A stretch of DNA of 64,000 bases from Sphaerolaimus hirsutus (Eukaryota; Nematoda; Chromadorea; Monhysterida; Sphaerolaimidae), in assembly GCA_964036195.1 (NCBI GenBank), contig OZ038455.1, forward strand, positions 8,201,855 to 8,265,854. The letters are read 5' to 3'. Each line of letters begins with the position of its first letter. Position 1 is the stretch's first letter. This document shows positions 10,991 to 23,500 of the stretch, piece by piece. The notes below the pieces were generated by a model, which saw nothing but the letters and a program-made list of their open reading frames with translations, was not told the origin of the DNA and ran no database searches. The position numbers and the translations under genes were made by a program.

Positions 10991-13900
10991 TCAGAGGAAA
11001 GGTGTGTCCACCCTGGCGCCGGCGTCGTACGGCTGCATTTGTTTGGCTCGTCGAACGGCTTCCATTATGTGCACCGGTTTGAGCGGCTCCGTCTGCTCCC
11101 CCCGGCTGTCGCGAATGTCCAATGCTGCGCCAAATGTGCACATGTACTTGGGGAACAAATAGTTGTACACACACTAGTTTTCAACTGAAAATTTGAAAAC
11201 TCTCTAACGCATTTCAGTGAACTCAAATGGGCTCAAAGCTGATTTACGAGTTTTCGAGATTGCAGTTGAAAACTTGTGCGTGCAGACATAGTTTGCAACG
11301 CAACAGCCAAAAGTCGAACACACCGAGTTCGACCACGTCGACGGCGAACACCTTGGCCATGCCGGCCATGGCGATGACCACGTTCTGGGTGACTGTGCCG
11401 CCGGACACGGACTGGACGATCTGCAACATACGACTTTGCAAATAACATTCGATATGAATAAGTGACCCACATCCGATATTCATGGCCAGAATCACACAAA
11501 GAGCTGATATTTCTGAAAATGATAAACCAGTCTTGAACACATTTGAGTTTACTAGAATGAGGAGATCGGATGAGGAGATTGTTGGCGCAGATCGGAAACA
11601 ATTCATTCTGATAATTGAAATGTGTTTAAAACAAATAATATTTTTCAAAAACTTCGGCCGTAAACAAGTACCAGTGGGGACTCGATGTCCCAAAATTTTC
11701 AATCGAAAAAATACTCAATATTGGACACGACCTCGAGTACTAACAATACACTTGTAAAAAAGAATTAAAAACGCACTCGTCTAACGGATGATCTGGGCAG
11801 GGCGGCGCGCTTGAACAGCTCATAACGGTTCGTCTGGTCAGCCGAGAAATTACCCAACAGCACCCTGCGAGATGAAAGCAAAATAAAAATGGTAATATGG
11901 TGAAAATATAATGGCAAAAGAATGTCAACTGTCGATAATAAAAAAAACAATGGGGAATTTCAGGTGATTTGATCACATTTATGCGGCGATCGCACAAAAG
12001 AAACGGCATTCAAACCAACTGCATCTTCAACTGATTCGGGTCAGTGTGCCGCACGAAATCATCCCTAACAAGGCCATCTACGACATCCCTACTAGCATCG
12101 CTGGTCGATGGCGCCTGCGGTTCGGCACCGACTTGCGACGTTTTGCCATCTTGCGCCCGCTCTGAACTGGCCCCTGGCAGTGTTTCTTGACCCAGTGACG
12201 TCTGCATTGGTCTAGTTGCGTCGCGGGCGTTGTTCCTGTAGGGTGGGCGTGAGCGGATACATATTGATTTTTGGGGACCACTCTCAGAAACCATAAATTG
12301 CCCTGAAAAATGTCAAGTTTTATCTTTTGACGTTTTTCGTGACATTTTTACACCACTTTTGACACTTTGCATGACATTTGATATTTTACAAGGTTTGGAA
12401 GTGGCACCTGGACCTCATAACTCATTTAGATTTTCAATCGCGCACCGTAGTACGTGCGAGGTTTATCATGCAATGATGCATCAGTTTTCTTCAAATCACG
12501 GGAGCGCTGCGAGCGCACTTACCGAAATAGTGCTTGCAATCAGTGAGCCAGTATACTAGTTGGGTTGAACTAAAATTCAAATCAGGGGTCTCCTAGGGGG
12601 GGGGGCTGGGGGGGCTGCCTCCCCAAATCTGCAAGCTATCTATCTATAACGGAGGCAAAATTTTTGGCTATGTATCCCCAGAATCGGCCAGCTATCTACC
12701 TATCTGGAGCAAATTTTGGGAAATTTCGCCCAAATTTTCGCTCAAACTAGCTAATTTTCCCATCATTTTATAGTTCGTCACCTTCAAAATCACGGCCTAC
12801 ACCCATACACACGTTTATATACCTATTTTTTTAGCCATTTTTAGCCTATTTTGGGTACTTTTAACCTGTTTTAAGCGATTTTTCCTCCTTTCTGCCTTCT
12901 ATGCACTGAAAAAGCCTATTTATTTTGCCCCCGGAAGCCCCCCCAGAAAAATTTTCCAGGAAAAATCTATCCCTCCCGAGCGATTTGCTATCTATCCAGC
13001 CCCCGCGATGGCCAAAATCTTGGAGACCCCTGATTCAAATACATTCACAAAATAATTATACTCGAGTGTCCACATTGCTCCCTAAATAGCTCACAGAAAG
13101 CCACATAACCATAGCAAAGTGAAAAAATGGTGACTAATCAAACACTTAAAAAACCGTGTCCAAACGAACGCTAGATCAGCGGAGCTCTGGGGGCCGCTCG
13201 CAACTGGCTGGGTCTCGAGCACGGCCACGTCGTTCTCCAGGGCGCTCAGAGCAGCCAGGAAGTCGTTGGCGCTGGCGCTCGCGCCCACACTCGCAGCCGC
13301 GCACTTGCCCGCCCCCGGTTGTGCTTGCGACGGCGTCGCTGGCGGCAGGCTTGAAAGGGGGTACTTTGGATACTTATGTTGCACTTTGCTCAAACCTCCC
13401 ATATTGGCAAGGTGCCAGGGAGGGATTGAACGAGGATTATTCGTTGCGGATATTTTTTTTACGAAAATTGTCGCCATTCGGTAGAAAATATAGTTTTGAT
13501 CCTACCACCGCGTAAATAGCATGTCGACTTTGAAGGAAATTTTTGTATTCCGCCGAACCCTACATCTACAGCTTTTAACGAGTCTTGTAAAAAAATAACA
13601 TACGGCGTGGGCGGCTTGAAAGAGGTATCTGTCGACGCAGCCACCGCCGTAACCTGCGACTATAACAAAAACATGCACCGTAGATAAAAACCCCACTATA
13701 CTCTGGTGACGTTACACTTTGCACACGTGGTTCACGTTGGAAGCGTGCCAACGTTATTTGACGCAAAAATATCCATACAAGACGAAAAAATCCATATTGT
13801 AACGTTTATGTTCACGTGTTCAAAACAATAAATTTTTCACCTTTACCAAAAATTGCATGCCCCATCATTGGCACGCTTCCAATGCGAGACATAAACAAGT

Positions 13901-15187
13901 GCGCGTGCAGAGCGTCACGCCACTAAAGTACACAACGTAAAAAACAGACCTCCAAAGTGGAAAACTCCGCAGGCGAGCCGAAATCAAATTTCGCCCTCTT
14001 ACAATCACCAGCCTCCAACTGCATATCATCAGCGACAACTTCAGACTTTTCCACGCGCGTCAACGTATCCAAAACTGTCTGCTGTATTTCAGTGTGAAGT
14101 TGATTTTCAGTCGCCGCCGAACTTGGCCCGGATTGGGATTGGTCGTTTTGCGACGGGCCCGCATCTTCAGTGTCTGTGTGTGGGCCAGAGTTGTTAAAAG
14201 TACTGAACTTTTTCGAAAGTAAACGTAAAGTATTTATTTTTTACTCACAGGTGAGTACAGAAAACGTGAAGTATTTATTTTTACTTTTACTCATGAGTAA
14301 ATTACTTTTGTCCCCGGAAAACGTAAAAGTGGGTATTTTTGAGAAATTTTGCTCCAATTTTCACGTAAAATCACTAATTTTCATACTTTTTCACCATCAA
14401 ATTCACTAGTTAAGGCGCTTTTGCTTATTTTTATTTTGGATATTTTGCCACTATTTTTAGCTTCTCTCCCTTTGTTTCCCTTATGCCTTGAAAATGCCTA
14501 TAAAAAGCATGTTTGAAATTCGTTTTCTGTACTCGCGTACTTTCAAAGCGTACGCGAGTGGGTACCGGTATTTTGTCAGGAGGAAACGTAAACGTATTTA
14601 CGCAGTGCTCGAGTATCCGGATTTATCGAGTAAACGTAAATACATTTTAACAACTATGCGGTGGGATGGGCTTTATTGATTCGGATTGAATTGACACATA
14701 TTTTTCACATTTTATTTTTATCAGTGTCAGTTTTTTCTTCAATTGATTTACTGTTCGCTAAATCATTTTTAAAAATAGCGATTTTTGACTGAATATATTG
14801 GATTTTTATTTACACACGTTTCTTTATATCATAAAAATGAATCTACCTCAGAATGTGTTTATCAAATTTGAAAAAAAGAAATCAATAGTTTTTCTTGAGG
14901 TTTTTGAAGACGGTAAATGTCTATCAAAATGTCAATGTCCCCGAATAATACGTTTTCTGTACTCGCGTTTTTTCAGGGCAAAAAGTGAGCGTAACGATAC
15001 AGGACCTTTCCAGAGGAAACGTGAGCGCAATTATGCAGTACTCAAGTATACTCACTCTTCAAACAACAAATCAAAACTCAAACAAACAATAAACGCAAAA
15101 GGCTATGCTAATTAAACACATGGCAAACGAATACCAACCAGATTCACTGAAGCTGTCCTGCCCAAACAGCTGAGCCAAGTTGCTCAT
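10991..15187 (-). CDS. TAF11: TAF11, TFIID histone-fold subunit, 8 exons, 345 aa
   Basis: Exons: 15139-15187 (from ATG), 13950-14173, 13604-13653, 13170-13349, 12020-12235, 11777-11864, 11324-11420, 10991-11124 (stop TGA). They sum to 346 codons including the stop, and every phase matches. TAF11 pairs with TAF13 through a histone fold in TFIID and contacts TFIIA/TBP in the nucleus. The fold is unmistakable: FSADQTNRYELFKRAALPRS (human [20 protein letters not shown]), then GGTVTQNVVIAMAGMAKVFA (human [20 protein letters not shown]), then LKPVHIMEAVRRAKQ (human LQPKHMREAVRRLKS). The N-terminal two-thirds is acidic, Ser/Ala/Gln-rich and longer than in human (211 aa total there). Exons 2-4 are assigned on phase and coding character, not homology. 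The C-terminus has a short extra tail (YDAGARVDTPFL). Confidence 0.92.
11163..11287. mobile_element. CACACTAGTTTTCAACTG MITE in TAF11 intron 7
   Basis: TGTACACACACTAGTTTTCA / GAAAACTTGTGCGTGCAGAC ends around AAACTCTC / GAGTTTTCGAG. It fills most of the 199-nt intron between the last two exons. Confidence 0.65.
12583..13032. mobile_element. hAT-type element, CAGGGGTCTCC family
   Basis: CAGGGGTCTCCTAGGGGG at the left and GGAGACCCCTG at the right, with a perfect 8-bp duplication ATTCAAAT (12575-12582, 13033-13040). The interior has CTATCTATCTAT motifs on both sides. It sits in the TAF11 intron between exons 4 and 5. Confidence 0.88.
14186..14658. mobile_element. hAT-type element, CAGAGTTGTTA family, beside TAF11 exon 2
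   Basis: Left end CAGAGTTGTTAAAAGTACTG, right end complementary to TAGTTGTTAAAATG. Internal TTTACGTTT / AAACGTAAA arrays. It starts 12 nt upstream of the TAF11 exon 2 acceptor, so it supplies most of the 3' intron sequence. The target duplication is degraded. Confidence 0.65.
14659..15138. repeat. second, degraded CAGAGTTGTTA-like repeat
   Basis: TAF11 intron 1. Repeats motifs of the neighbouring element (TTTTCTGTACTCGCG at 14952, GGAAACGTGAGCGCAA at 15015), in AT-rich sequence. No intact termini. Confidence 0.4.
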
Positions 15188-15205
15188 TGCCGCTGCACTT
15201 GAACA
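15188..15205 (-). promoter_or_regulatory. acceptor-like site just upstream of TAF11 start
   Basis: The reverse strand reads GTGACTTTGCAG immediately before an 18-nt leader and the ATG of TAF11. It has the form of a 3' splice site. It could accept a non-coding first exon from further right, or a trans-spliced leader. No partner exon can be proven in the window. Confidence 0.4.
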
Positions 15206-16737
15206 CTGCAAAGTCACAAAGTGCACCCACAAAAGTAGCGTAAAAAAGCTTGGTAGAGGTAAATATAATATAGCAATTTGAAAGGCTGTTAGCACTGCTA
15301 GAGTGTTCGGCTAAGAAACGAAATTCCTCTTTTATACTTCATTTAATCTGTTCAAATGAATAGAAAAACAGTTAGCTTACGACCCCGGGGTTCAGCGGCT
15401 GGCCCGCCCACGACCTCTAATCCATCTCGCTGAGAAATGTTCCCTCACAAATTACCTATCCCATTTACACCCCTGAAATCCGCCCGGAAATTTTTTTTCT
15501 CGAAAATACGGTGGAAAGTAATTAATCGTCGCACGGTAAAATGAAAATTATGGTTCCGCATACGAACGTTTCAGTTACGCTAGTGGATGGATTTTGAAAA
15601 ACGTGATTTTGGAAAAATGGGCATATGCCATGAAGTATTAAGGCAATATAGGAAGGCATATATGTATTTAATTAGCTACTCAGGAGGTCCAATATATACT
15701 GAACCCCTGGAGTCCCTTCTCACGAGTCAGCAGCTGCGGACATCAAACACCCCTGGGTAACCGCATGCGCATACTGGGCAACAAAAGCAAGCACCTCTGG
15801 ACAACCGTAGCACACGCTGTGAATGCACAGCAATGTTAAGCTAAATCCATAGTGGCGTCAATGAGAAAGTGGCCGCCACAAACGCGTCAAGTGCTGCCAC
15901 TGCTGGTGCACAGAGCCATCTGCTGCCATGCCAGCCATTGTCATGCATGCTGCACCACAGCGCAGCGCACCCATCTGAGACGCCACTAGCGTCACTTCCA
16001 TGCAGTCATGTTTGTGCAAATGGATTTTGCTTCCATGCCATCATAACAATTTTGTGGCACATGCAGTTTGGTGGCATATAGCTAACGATGGCAAACCCCC
16101 CAGAAAAAAGTATTTAAATTTTTAAGTGTTTTTTCTAAAATGAATTTTCGAATTTTTTCCCAAATTAATTTTCGAATTTCGAATTTAATTTTCGAATTTT
16201 CGAATCTTTTTTGTCAATTTTCGAATTTTTTAAGAAAAATATTGAATTTTAAGCCTAAAACACAGTATTTGGACTGTTGTCATGTTTAGAGCCCCTTTTA
16301 ACTGTAATTTCACTGTAAGTGAAGCATGATTAGCATTTGAAAAATAACCCGTGATTTATATTTTCGAAAATCACAATAAATATAAATAACCCGTGATTTA
16401 TATATATTTACATTTTTTCCAAATTCTGAGTGATATATTTATATATATTTTTTAAATTTGAAAAAAAATCACTGAGAAAATCACTCGTACTTGATACATT
16501 ATGTGATGCAATGCGCTTTATGACTAAAACATGTAATCTGTGCAAGAGAAATTTGTGAGTGATTTTCTCCAGAAAATCTCTCTGTTCATGTACAGCATTA
16601 TTGGGTTAAAATCGTATTTGAAGCAGGTAAATATTGTGCCTACACACACAAGTTTTCACCCTGACTTTTTTGAAAACTGAAATGGCCAAAAATGGTGACA
16701 TGTTTCCATCAAGTTTTCCACTACAAAGCTATTTATA

Positions 16738-17284
16738 TACAGGGTGGCACATGTCAGGCGCACGGTTTCGATCTGCTCTCAAAAGTCAATTTTAAATGAA
16801 AACTGTTCAAATTTGGTATGGCAGTAGATAAATGCACCCCATTTAGTATGTTAAGAGCACACATTCATACAGCAAGATTTTTATGTTAGAACGTGTAGCA
16901 CATTGAATGGACATTTTCCTTTGGAGTTATGTGAAGGAGAATGTCTACAGTCCACAGTTGCCCAAAATGCTGGACATGGAGCAGTTGAAGCATCTGATGG
17001 TCCAGCAGTTCAATGAAATTTTGCCTAGCATGTGTGTGAATGTTGTGGGTGAACTGCTTAATCATTTGGGTATTGTCGTATTGCAATAATGGTGGTGGTT
17101 CTGTGGAGTGACGTTCTTTCATATGGTTTGATGTATGTGAAAATCTAGCGATATGAATGTGTGCTCTCAACATACTAAATGGGGTACATTTATCTACTGA
17201 TACACCAAATTTCAGCACTTCTCATTAAAAATTGACGTGTTGGGAGCAGATTGAAACTGTGCGCCTGACGTGTGCCACCCGGTA
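16738..17284. mobile_element. mariner-like element with long terminal inverted repeats
   Basis: The left end TACAGGGTGGCACATGTCAG matches the reverse complement of the right end (TACCGGGTGGCACACGTCAG). Similarity continues for about 170 bp inwards with few mismatches, and both termini carry TA. The interior holds the transposase tail described separately. Non-autonomous. Confidence 0.75.
16907..17089 (+). pseudogene. C-terminal fragment of a mariner/IS630-like DDE transposase
   Basis: Sixty codons, reading FLWSYVKENVYSPQLPK then MEQLKHLMVQQFNEILPSMC. This matches the typical end of animal mariner-like transposases (FLWGYLKxxVY...LxxLKxxIxxxxxxIPPxML). The DDE catalytic part is missing. It lies in the middle of an inverted-repeat element (16738-17284), so the element is an internal-deletion derivative that kept only the transposase tail. 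Confidence 0.7.
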
Positions 17285-18269
17285 TGTTCAGTTTTCACAA
17301 ATGGCATGAATTTTGGTGGGGTGGTGTTTGCAAATCACTAGTTTGATCACAACCTAAACTCAAATGATGACAAATAATGACATCACCATCAATTAGTTTT
17401 CATTTGTATGTGACAAAATGTAAACTGTTTAAGTAACTTTTTATTTATGTCATACTGCTATGAATTCTATGGTTATGTTTTAGGTATAAAGCATCTCTCT
17501 ATCTTATAACATACCTTTCTGAAATAAAACATGACTTTGAATCAAAAAATGCCAATTTGATGTGATCAAAAGTTATCTACAGTGATTGAAAGCTCAGTTT
17601 ACCATTTTTGAAAACTGAAGATGCTTTGTGACTTGCACCAATGTCAGCTGTTTTCAAATATGGGGAAAACTGTCACCATGGTGTCACCAGTGCCACTAGT
17701 GTCATCACAATGTTGCCAAAATGTAGCTATGTGCCCAAAAATGAGTTTTCACAGCACATCACCATTGAAAAACTGCTGAGCATGAGCACCTATTTAGTCA
17801 AACGTCCATTACCACAACCAGGCGCTATAAGGTGAGTGCTAAATATTTGCAGTGAAAATATTTTTGAAGTTTTAATTGAGGTTGAACTGAAGGTTGAATT
17901 TTTCTGCGATATTTGCTTGATGTTTTCACTTGTAAAATATTGTATAAATGAATACTGATTGTGGAATGATAATATATGGACTGTGGTATATTAGAGTACA
18001 TTTTTTTGTGCTTGCAAATGGTAAATAAAGCCCAGAATATTTCTTGAAATTGAAATAAAGCGCAAGTGATTTTTTGAGATTTTTTTCAAGCTTTGAGTTA
18101 TTTTTTCAGTAATTTAATTATATTTTCTAGAGATCTAGAGTGATTTATATATATTTATATTTTTTCCAATATTGGAGTGATATATTTATATATATTTACC
18201 AAAAAATCGGTGATTTTTTCGAATGCTAAGCATGATATGACAATTTCAGGTCACTTTAACATGACAAAT

Positions 18270-18627
18270 GGTAGAAATACTTGAGGGGTATTTCGAGGGG
18301 GGTTATTTCGCCAGAAATTTTTTTTGAAATCCCAGTACAAATTCGTTGTTTGTAATGTACGCTAAGGTAGTAAAATGCAACGATAAGTGACATAAATAAG
18401 GTTCTGTAGACTAATATTAGTATGTATACGGTAAATATAAACACTCTTCTAACGTGACACCGACATTGTTTTAACGTGTGTTCTGCATTACACAGAACAC
18501 AAACTACAGTTTTTGTCGTGTACGTTCCCTTTACACTCAATTTGGGGGTATTTCGAGGGGAGGGGGTGATTGTCTCATAGTGGTCTCGAGAGGGGGGGGG
18601 CGGTCAAACGAGGGGGATACGGTATGT
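18270..18627. repeat. TACCGTATT-family fold-back, decayed left end
   Basis: GGGGTATTTCGAGGGGGGTT units, long G-runs and the right terminus GGGGGATACGGTA. The left end is degraded. Confidence 0.5.
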
Positions 18628-18688
18628 GGACTTATATGTCGGACAATTTTTTTGATGGACCGGCGTCTGTTTCCGCGGAAGTAGAGCG

Positions 18689-18789
18689 CCGCGGTTCTAA
18701 TTGTTCGGGCAGCTTTGTGCATTCAGTTCCTCAACTGATGTGTCGGACTCGGGCTTCGCGGCAGCCGCTGACGGACGCCATTTCAATGG
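18689..18789 (-). other. GC-rich coding-like stretch in intergenic region
   Basis: A minus-strand reading frame gives AAAAKPESDTSVEELNAQSC before a TAG. The segment is much richer in GC than the repeats on both sides, like true exons here. It might be a non-coding or alternative first exon of TAF11. No convincing splice sites. Confidence 0.18.
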
Positions 18790-19942
18790 GTTTTTTCATT
18801 ACATCAGGCGTTTTCAGACCCACCGCATATCAAATGTCGATTTATTTAGCACACTGAACTTAAGAGTGCGGTTTGTCGCCTTGAATCACCTGAAAAATTT
18901 GAAAACTATTTTCGAATTTTCGAATTTTTTGAAAAATAAATCGATTTTTAAGTGTTTTTTCCAGGGGTGAAATAAAAATTCGAAAATTATGAAAAAATTC
19001 GAAAATTCGAAAATATTTTCGAATTTTCGAATCTTTTTTTGCCATCGTTACATATAGCTCACAGCATAGCTGACATCAATTTGGCTATTGTTACACATGC
19101 ACAGCAAAATGTGAACATGAGCTGCACAATTGGCATTGGTTTGGCAGGCACCCTGTGGCATGCATGTGCATGTGTCATAGTTGTCCAGGGTGTTTGCTGC
19201 TCACTGTGCACACGCAATTGTCCACTGAGCATAGATGTCCAGGGGTCACTCACCATTTATCACCTTCCCAGCGATAACATATGCATCGGATAGAAAAAAT
19301 AACTGGCATGGGAAATGTACGAAAATACTGTATCAAGTCGGGAGGTAGGATAAACATGCGCAGCACAAGGATTTGAATCAATCAAATGGTGCTACGCAGC
19401 AGGCCCACCGAGTGACAATGGATATTCATAATTACCTTGACTCAATAAGATACCAAACCTCACATGCCAAAACTTATTGTATGACCCTGGACCACTCTGC
19501 AAGTAGACTCTCTCTGCAAGTACTAGTGGCCTGCAAGTAATTATGACCGCTCTGCAAGTGCATTCTCCGCACAAGTATGCACCCCAACTAGCATTAAAAA
19601 TGGGTTATTTAAAGAAAATATAATTAAATATAATCTCAGCTAATTTCTCAAAAAATACATAAAAGCGCTTAGAAAATTTGCAGAAAATTGTTACTTGCAG
19701 GGCACGAACTGGTTACTGGCACTTTCTGCATTTCGTCGTTTCTACACCCCTAACAATCAGTACTGATAAAATAAAAATCTGTATTTTGAGGTCACCAAAT
19801 GCACAATAGAAAATCACCGCGATCACGAACAGACCATAAAAAGTAACTTTTACGCACAACAATTATTAGTAGTGGCTGAATTTAAGACACGCTGAACGAC
19901 TTTCTATTTTGTACCAAGTAGACTTACATATTACTACTATTT

Positions 19943-20158
19943 TAGGGTTGGAACGAAAGGAATTTGCGATATCGATACCAGCTTCTGAAATCATTGTATT
20001 CATACGAGATATTCAACGTGGAAATGCACTTGGCATCCGATAGTTGAATGATACTTTATCTCGACCGTTTTGTGTGTTCACATTCCACCGTTTACAAATA
20101 ATTCCATATAAATGTTGACAATGGTAGCCATTCGATGCGATCTATCGTTCCAACCCCA
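19943..20158. mobile_element. degraded TAGGGTTGGAACG element
   Basis: TAGGGTTGGAACG / CGTTCCAACCCCA ends with a few ATATCGATA units inside. No duplication. It lies between TAF11 and the USP9X stop. Confidence 0.55.
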
Positions 20159-20232
20159 CGATTTGTCTATCTGTCACACGTGACGCGCAGTAAATTCACA
20201 CATTTAGAATTAGATGTAATTGTTTGTCATTA

Positions 20233-20430
20233 GGGCCACACACACTCGTGAACATCGCAAGTTCGTGTCAACTCAATGTCAACTAATTTACACAAATATA
20301 TTTTTATAAGCATCATAAATACTTAACAGAAACTATGAAAATTAACAAAAATAAAATTAATATAAAATCAATTGATAAAATAATTATTGAATTGACAGGA
20401 ATTTTAATGTCAACTAGTTTGTGTGGGGCC
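20233..20430. mobile_element. TAGTTGACA-related MITE near USP9X 3' end
   Basis: GGGCCACACACACTCGTG left, CAACTAGTTTGTGTGGGGCC right, arms rich in AATGTCAACTA. AT-rich centre. Confidence 0.65.
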
Positions 20431-20586
20431 GTTGGCGCCCAAACTAACCCTCACTAGTGCACTGTGATGTTGCATGAAGGAATACAATCATAACATCAAG
20501 TTAGCATAACAAGTCGCGTGCGTACAAAACAAATTTTGACAGAAAAACGTAACTTTCAAAAGGGTTATGTACCAATTTTACAAACA

Positions 20587-23500
20587 TTATTTAGGGTCGA
20601 CTCGCGGAGAAACTGGTTGTGAAGTCTCCATCACAACGACATCGGGGCTGCTGCGCGCCTCGCTGCTGGCTGCGTCTGGGTCTGCGTTGAAAAGTGAAGT
20701 TAGGAATCGTTCAAATTCATCCTAGGGGGCACCCTCAGACCCCATAAAATGCCATGAAACATGTCAAATGCCATACAGTGTCAAAAACCATGAAAAGTTG
20801 TCAAATGACCGATAAAAAGTAATACAATTTTAGATTTCGCATGGCATTTTACATGACATTTGACGCGCTTTGCATAACATTCGAAATTGACAGTGGGCCA
20901 GGACAAACACCCGAGCAAGTTACCAGTCCATTCAAAAACCAACCAAATCCACCTCTGGGCACCTCACTCTGCCCATCAGACTCAGCCAGTGCAGCGAGCA
21001 GACTCTGCGCCCCCTCCAAGGTGTGCTTGGCGCTGTGCGTCCGCATGAACGTCCTGCCGCCCGCCGCGCCCTCCGTGTTGCTCGACTGCTCGTCGCTGTT
21101 CGGCGACTGCCTCGTGTCGCCGCTGGTCGACGCTCGCGGCGGCACCAAGTTCACCTGCTTGGACGCGAGCCCCGCGCCGCTGGCCGCCTCGCTGGACGAC
21201 GTCTCGCTGGTTGTGCTGATGGGGGTGATTGTGCTACGCTGGTAGACTGTGCCGGCACTCATCTAAACCCGCTACTCATCTAGACGTGCAGTTATATAGA
21301 TCTACCCACTACTCATCTATCCCACTGCAGCGTGCACTGCTGGAATGCACACTGCACACGTAAAGGATGCTTGCTGATGGCGGCTGACTGGTAGATGTTG
21401 TAATTGCAAAATTAACTTGGACACAAAACAGATGACCATGCAAGTGCACAGTTTCCAGCACATTAATCACATAATTGCTGCCCAGTGCACATGTGTGTGT
21501 ATACATTGTAATTATATGATTGATTATGTGTAAAGTGCCAGCCAACCACCATCAGCAAGTGTCCTTTATGTGTGCGCGCCACTCTGTGATGTGCAGTCAA
21601 CACACTGCACATTGCAATAGTAGTCGGACTAGATGAGTAGCGGGTTTAGATAAGTAATGAGACTACATCCGCTGCAGGGACGTAGCCAGGATTTTTGAGC
21701 GGGGGGGGCGGATTGTATACGGAGTCCGGCGAACGGAGGGGGGCGGCGCCCCCCTCCTAAAATTTGACCCCTGTGGTAAAGGAAAGGCGCCTTGGCGCCA
21801 GCGCCATTCGTAGGCGCCGCGCCAAATACTGCTGTGCATGCATGTATTTTACATACATATACAGCGACGGGGACAGATTTTGGGTCCGCTTTTGTCTGAA
21901 ACTATAGGTATCAATGAAATATACTGTACGCTGCCGAAATGCGCGCTTGCGCGCAAAATTTTTCCGTACTACCAACAAAATCGCTTTACGGAAGTGCCAT
22001 TTCCAGCATATTTTCTTGTCCGACACGGGAAGGGCCCCCCCCGCCCTCCTGGCTACGTCCTTGATCCTCTGGTACTGGTCTTATGTGTTTCGAAATAAGA
22101 ACAACATTTTTTATTATTTTGGTAATGTAAGACAGAACACTTTACCGGATTCCAATAGCAAAACCTTTAACCGGGATTCCACGACACTAATGGCGAACGG
22201 TGTCCCGCAAATTTCAACGCAAGACTTCCACAAGCCCAAATGCCCGCGACCCACCCATTGCCCGCATCCACTTCCTTCCCCTCCTCTATCACGGCCCCTT
22301 CCACTCGCATGGTCTGCGCCAGCCAGGCGACCACCCAGCGCCACTGGTCGCTGCGCCGCTCCAAGCCCTGGGCGAGCGCGTCGCAGCTCAGCGCGGCCGT
22401 GGTCAGGCACTTGACGTAGTTGTAGGCGCGGCACGCGTCCGACACGTGCAGAGTGTTGATCAGGGACAGGAGGCCGGATGTGCGCGAGCTCTGCGGGGAA
22501 GTGCTGGGGTTTTCGAATGTATGGTTTAGAATTGTAATTCTTCAGTGAGCTTGATCCCAGATAGTTTTATTGTATTCTTCCATCTAGATATTTGTCGATT
22601 GCGGATACTGTTTTAAAGTTATCGGTTATAATGTATCGCGGAACCCTATAAACAAATATCGCATTGAGTATAAGTGTTCGTGTGCTTATATTTAAACTAA
22701 ATCGGCTAAATCAATGTTCCAGTGATTACGGCGACACCAAACGGCATGCTCTTAAGAAATATCAAACACCGGTATCGGAAAGCTATATCGATCAAAAACC
22801 ACTTGACTGACAGACAAAACAAAAACAAATGCAAAGTACCTCTGAATCTTGTGTAGTCTCGATGCCATCCAATAGCCAATTGACGCGATCGCTGACACCA
22901 ATATCCTGCAAAACGTAGTACCGTATTTCTTCTAATAAAAGAGCGCCCTTCTATTTTTTTTCGTCAACTTTTTAACCCGCCCTTCTATTGGAGACCGCCC
23001 GTCTATTTTTTTCGTCAACTTTTCAGCCGATCTTTTTCAAGTTCTGCTAAGGTTTTTCAAAGTTTTACGTCACATACAGTTCATAGCATGGGAATACATC
23101 GAGTTCATTCAACATTTGATGTTAAAAAAGCACAAAAGCCACTAAATCAAAGCGTCCGTTGATATTTTTTACTTTTTATGCATTTGGCACAATTCCAACA
23201 CTTTGTGTACCTTCTATTGGAGACCGCCCTTGTATTTATTTCGTGGCCCAAATAAAGTCGAAAAAGTGTACCTTCTATTGGAGACGCCCTTCTATTGGAG
23301 ACCTGCCCTTCTATTAGAAGAAATACGGTATATTTACAACAAGAAAAAGACCTCCAGACATTTTATTGTGTGAGCAATGCAAGTGCGTGAACCAACCTGC
23401 ACAGATGAGAAAATGCCACAAATCATCATGAGAACTCGGTTGATGGCGCCGGCCGTGTATTGCGAATATGGCTCGTTCCCCTCCAAAATACTGCACCAGG

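Larger units (their letters stand above)
15206..20586. other. intergenic region between TAF11 and USP9X
   Basis: Contains GC-moderate repeat sequence sharing AACGATGGCAAA / TTTGCCATCGTT near 16.09 and 19.04 kb, TTTTCGAATTTTCGAA tracts (16130-16260, 18890-19035), the mariner-like element, a decayed TACCGTATT fold-back, a degraded TAGGGTTGG element and a TAGTTGACA MITE. Possibly a larger compound element spans about 15.7-19.3 kb. No gene recognised except the doubtful stretch near 18.7 kb. Confidence 0.55.
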
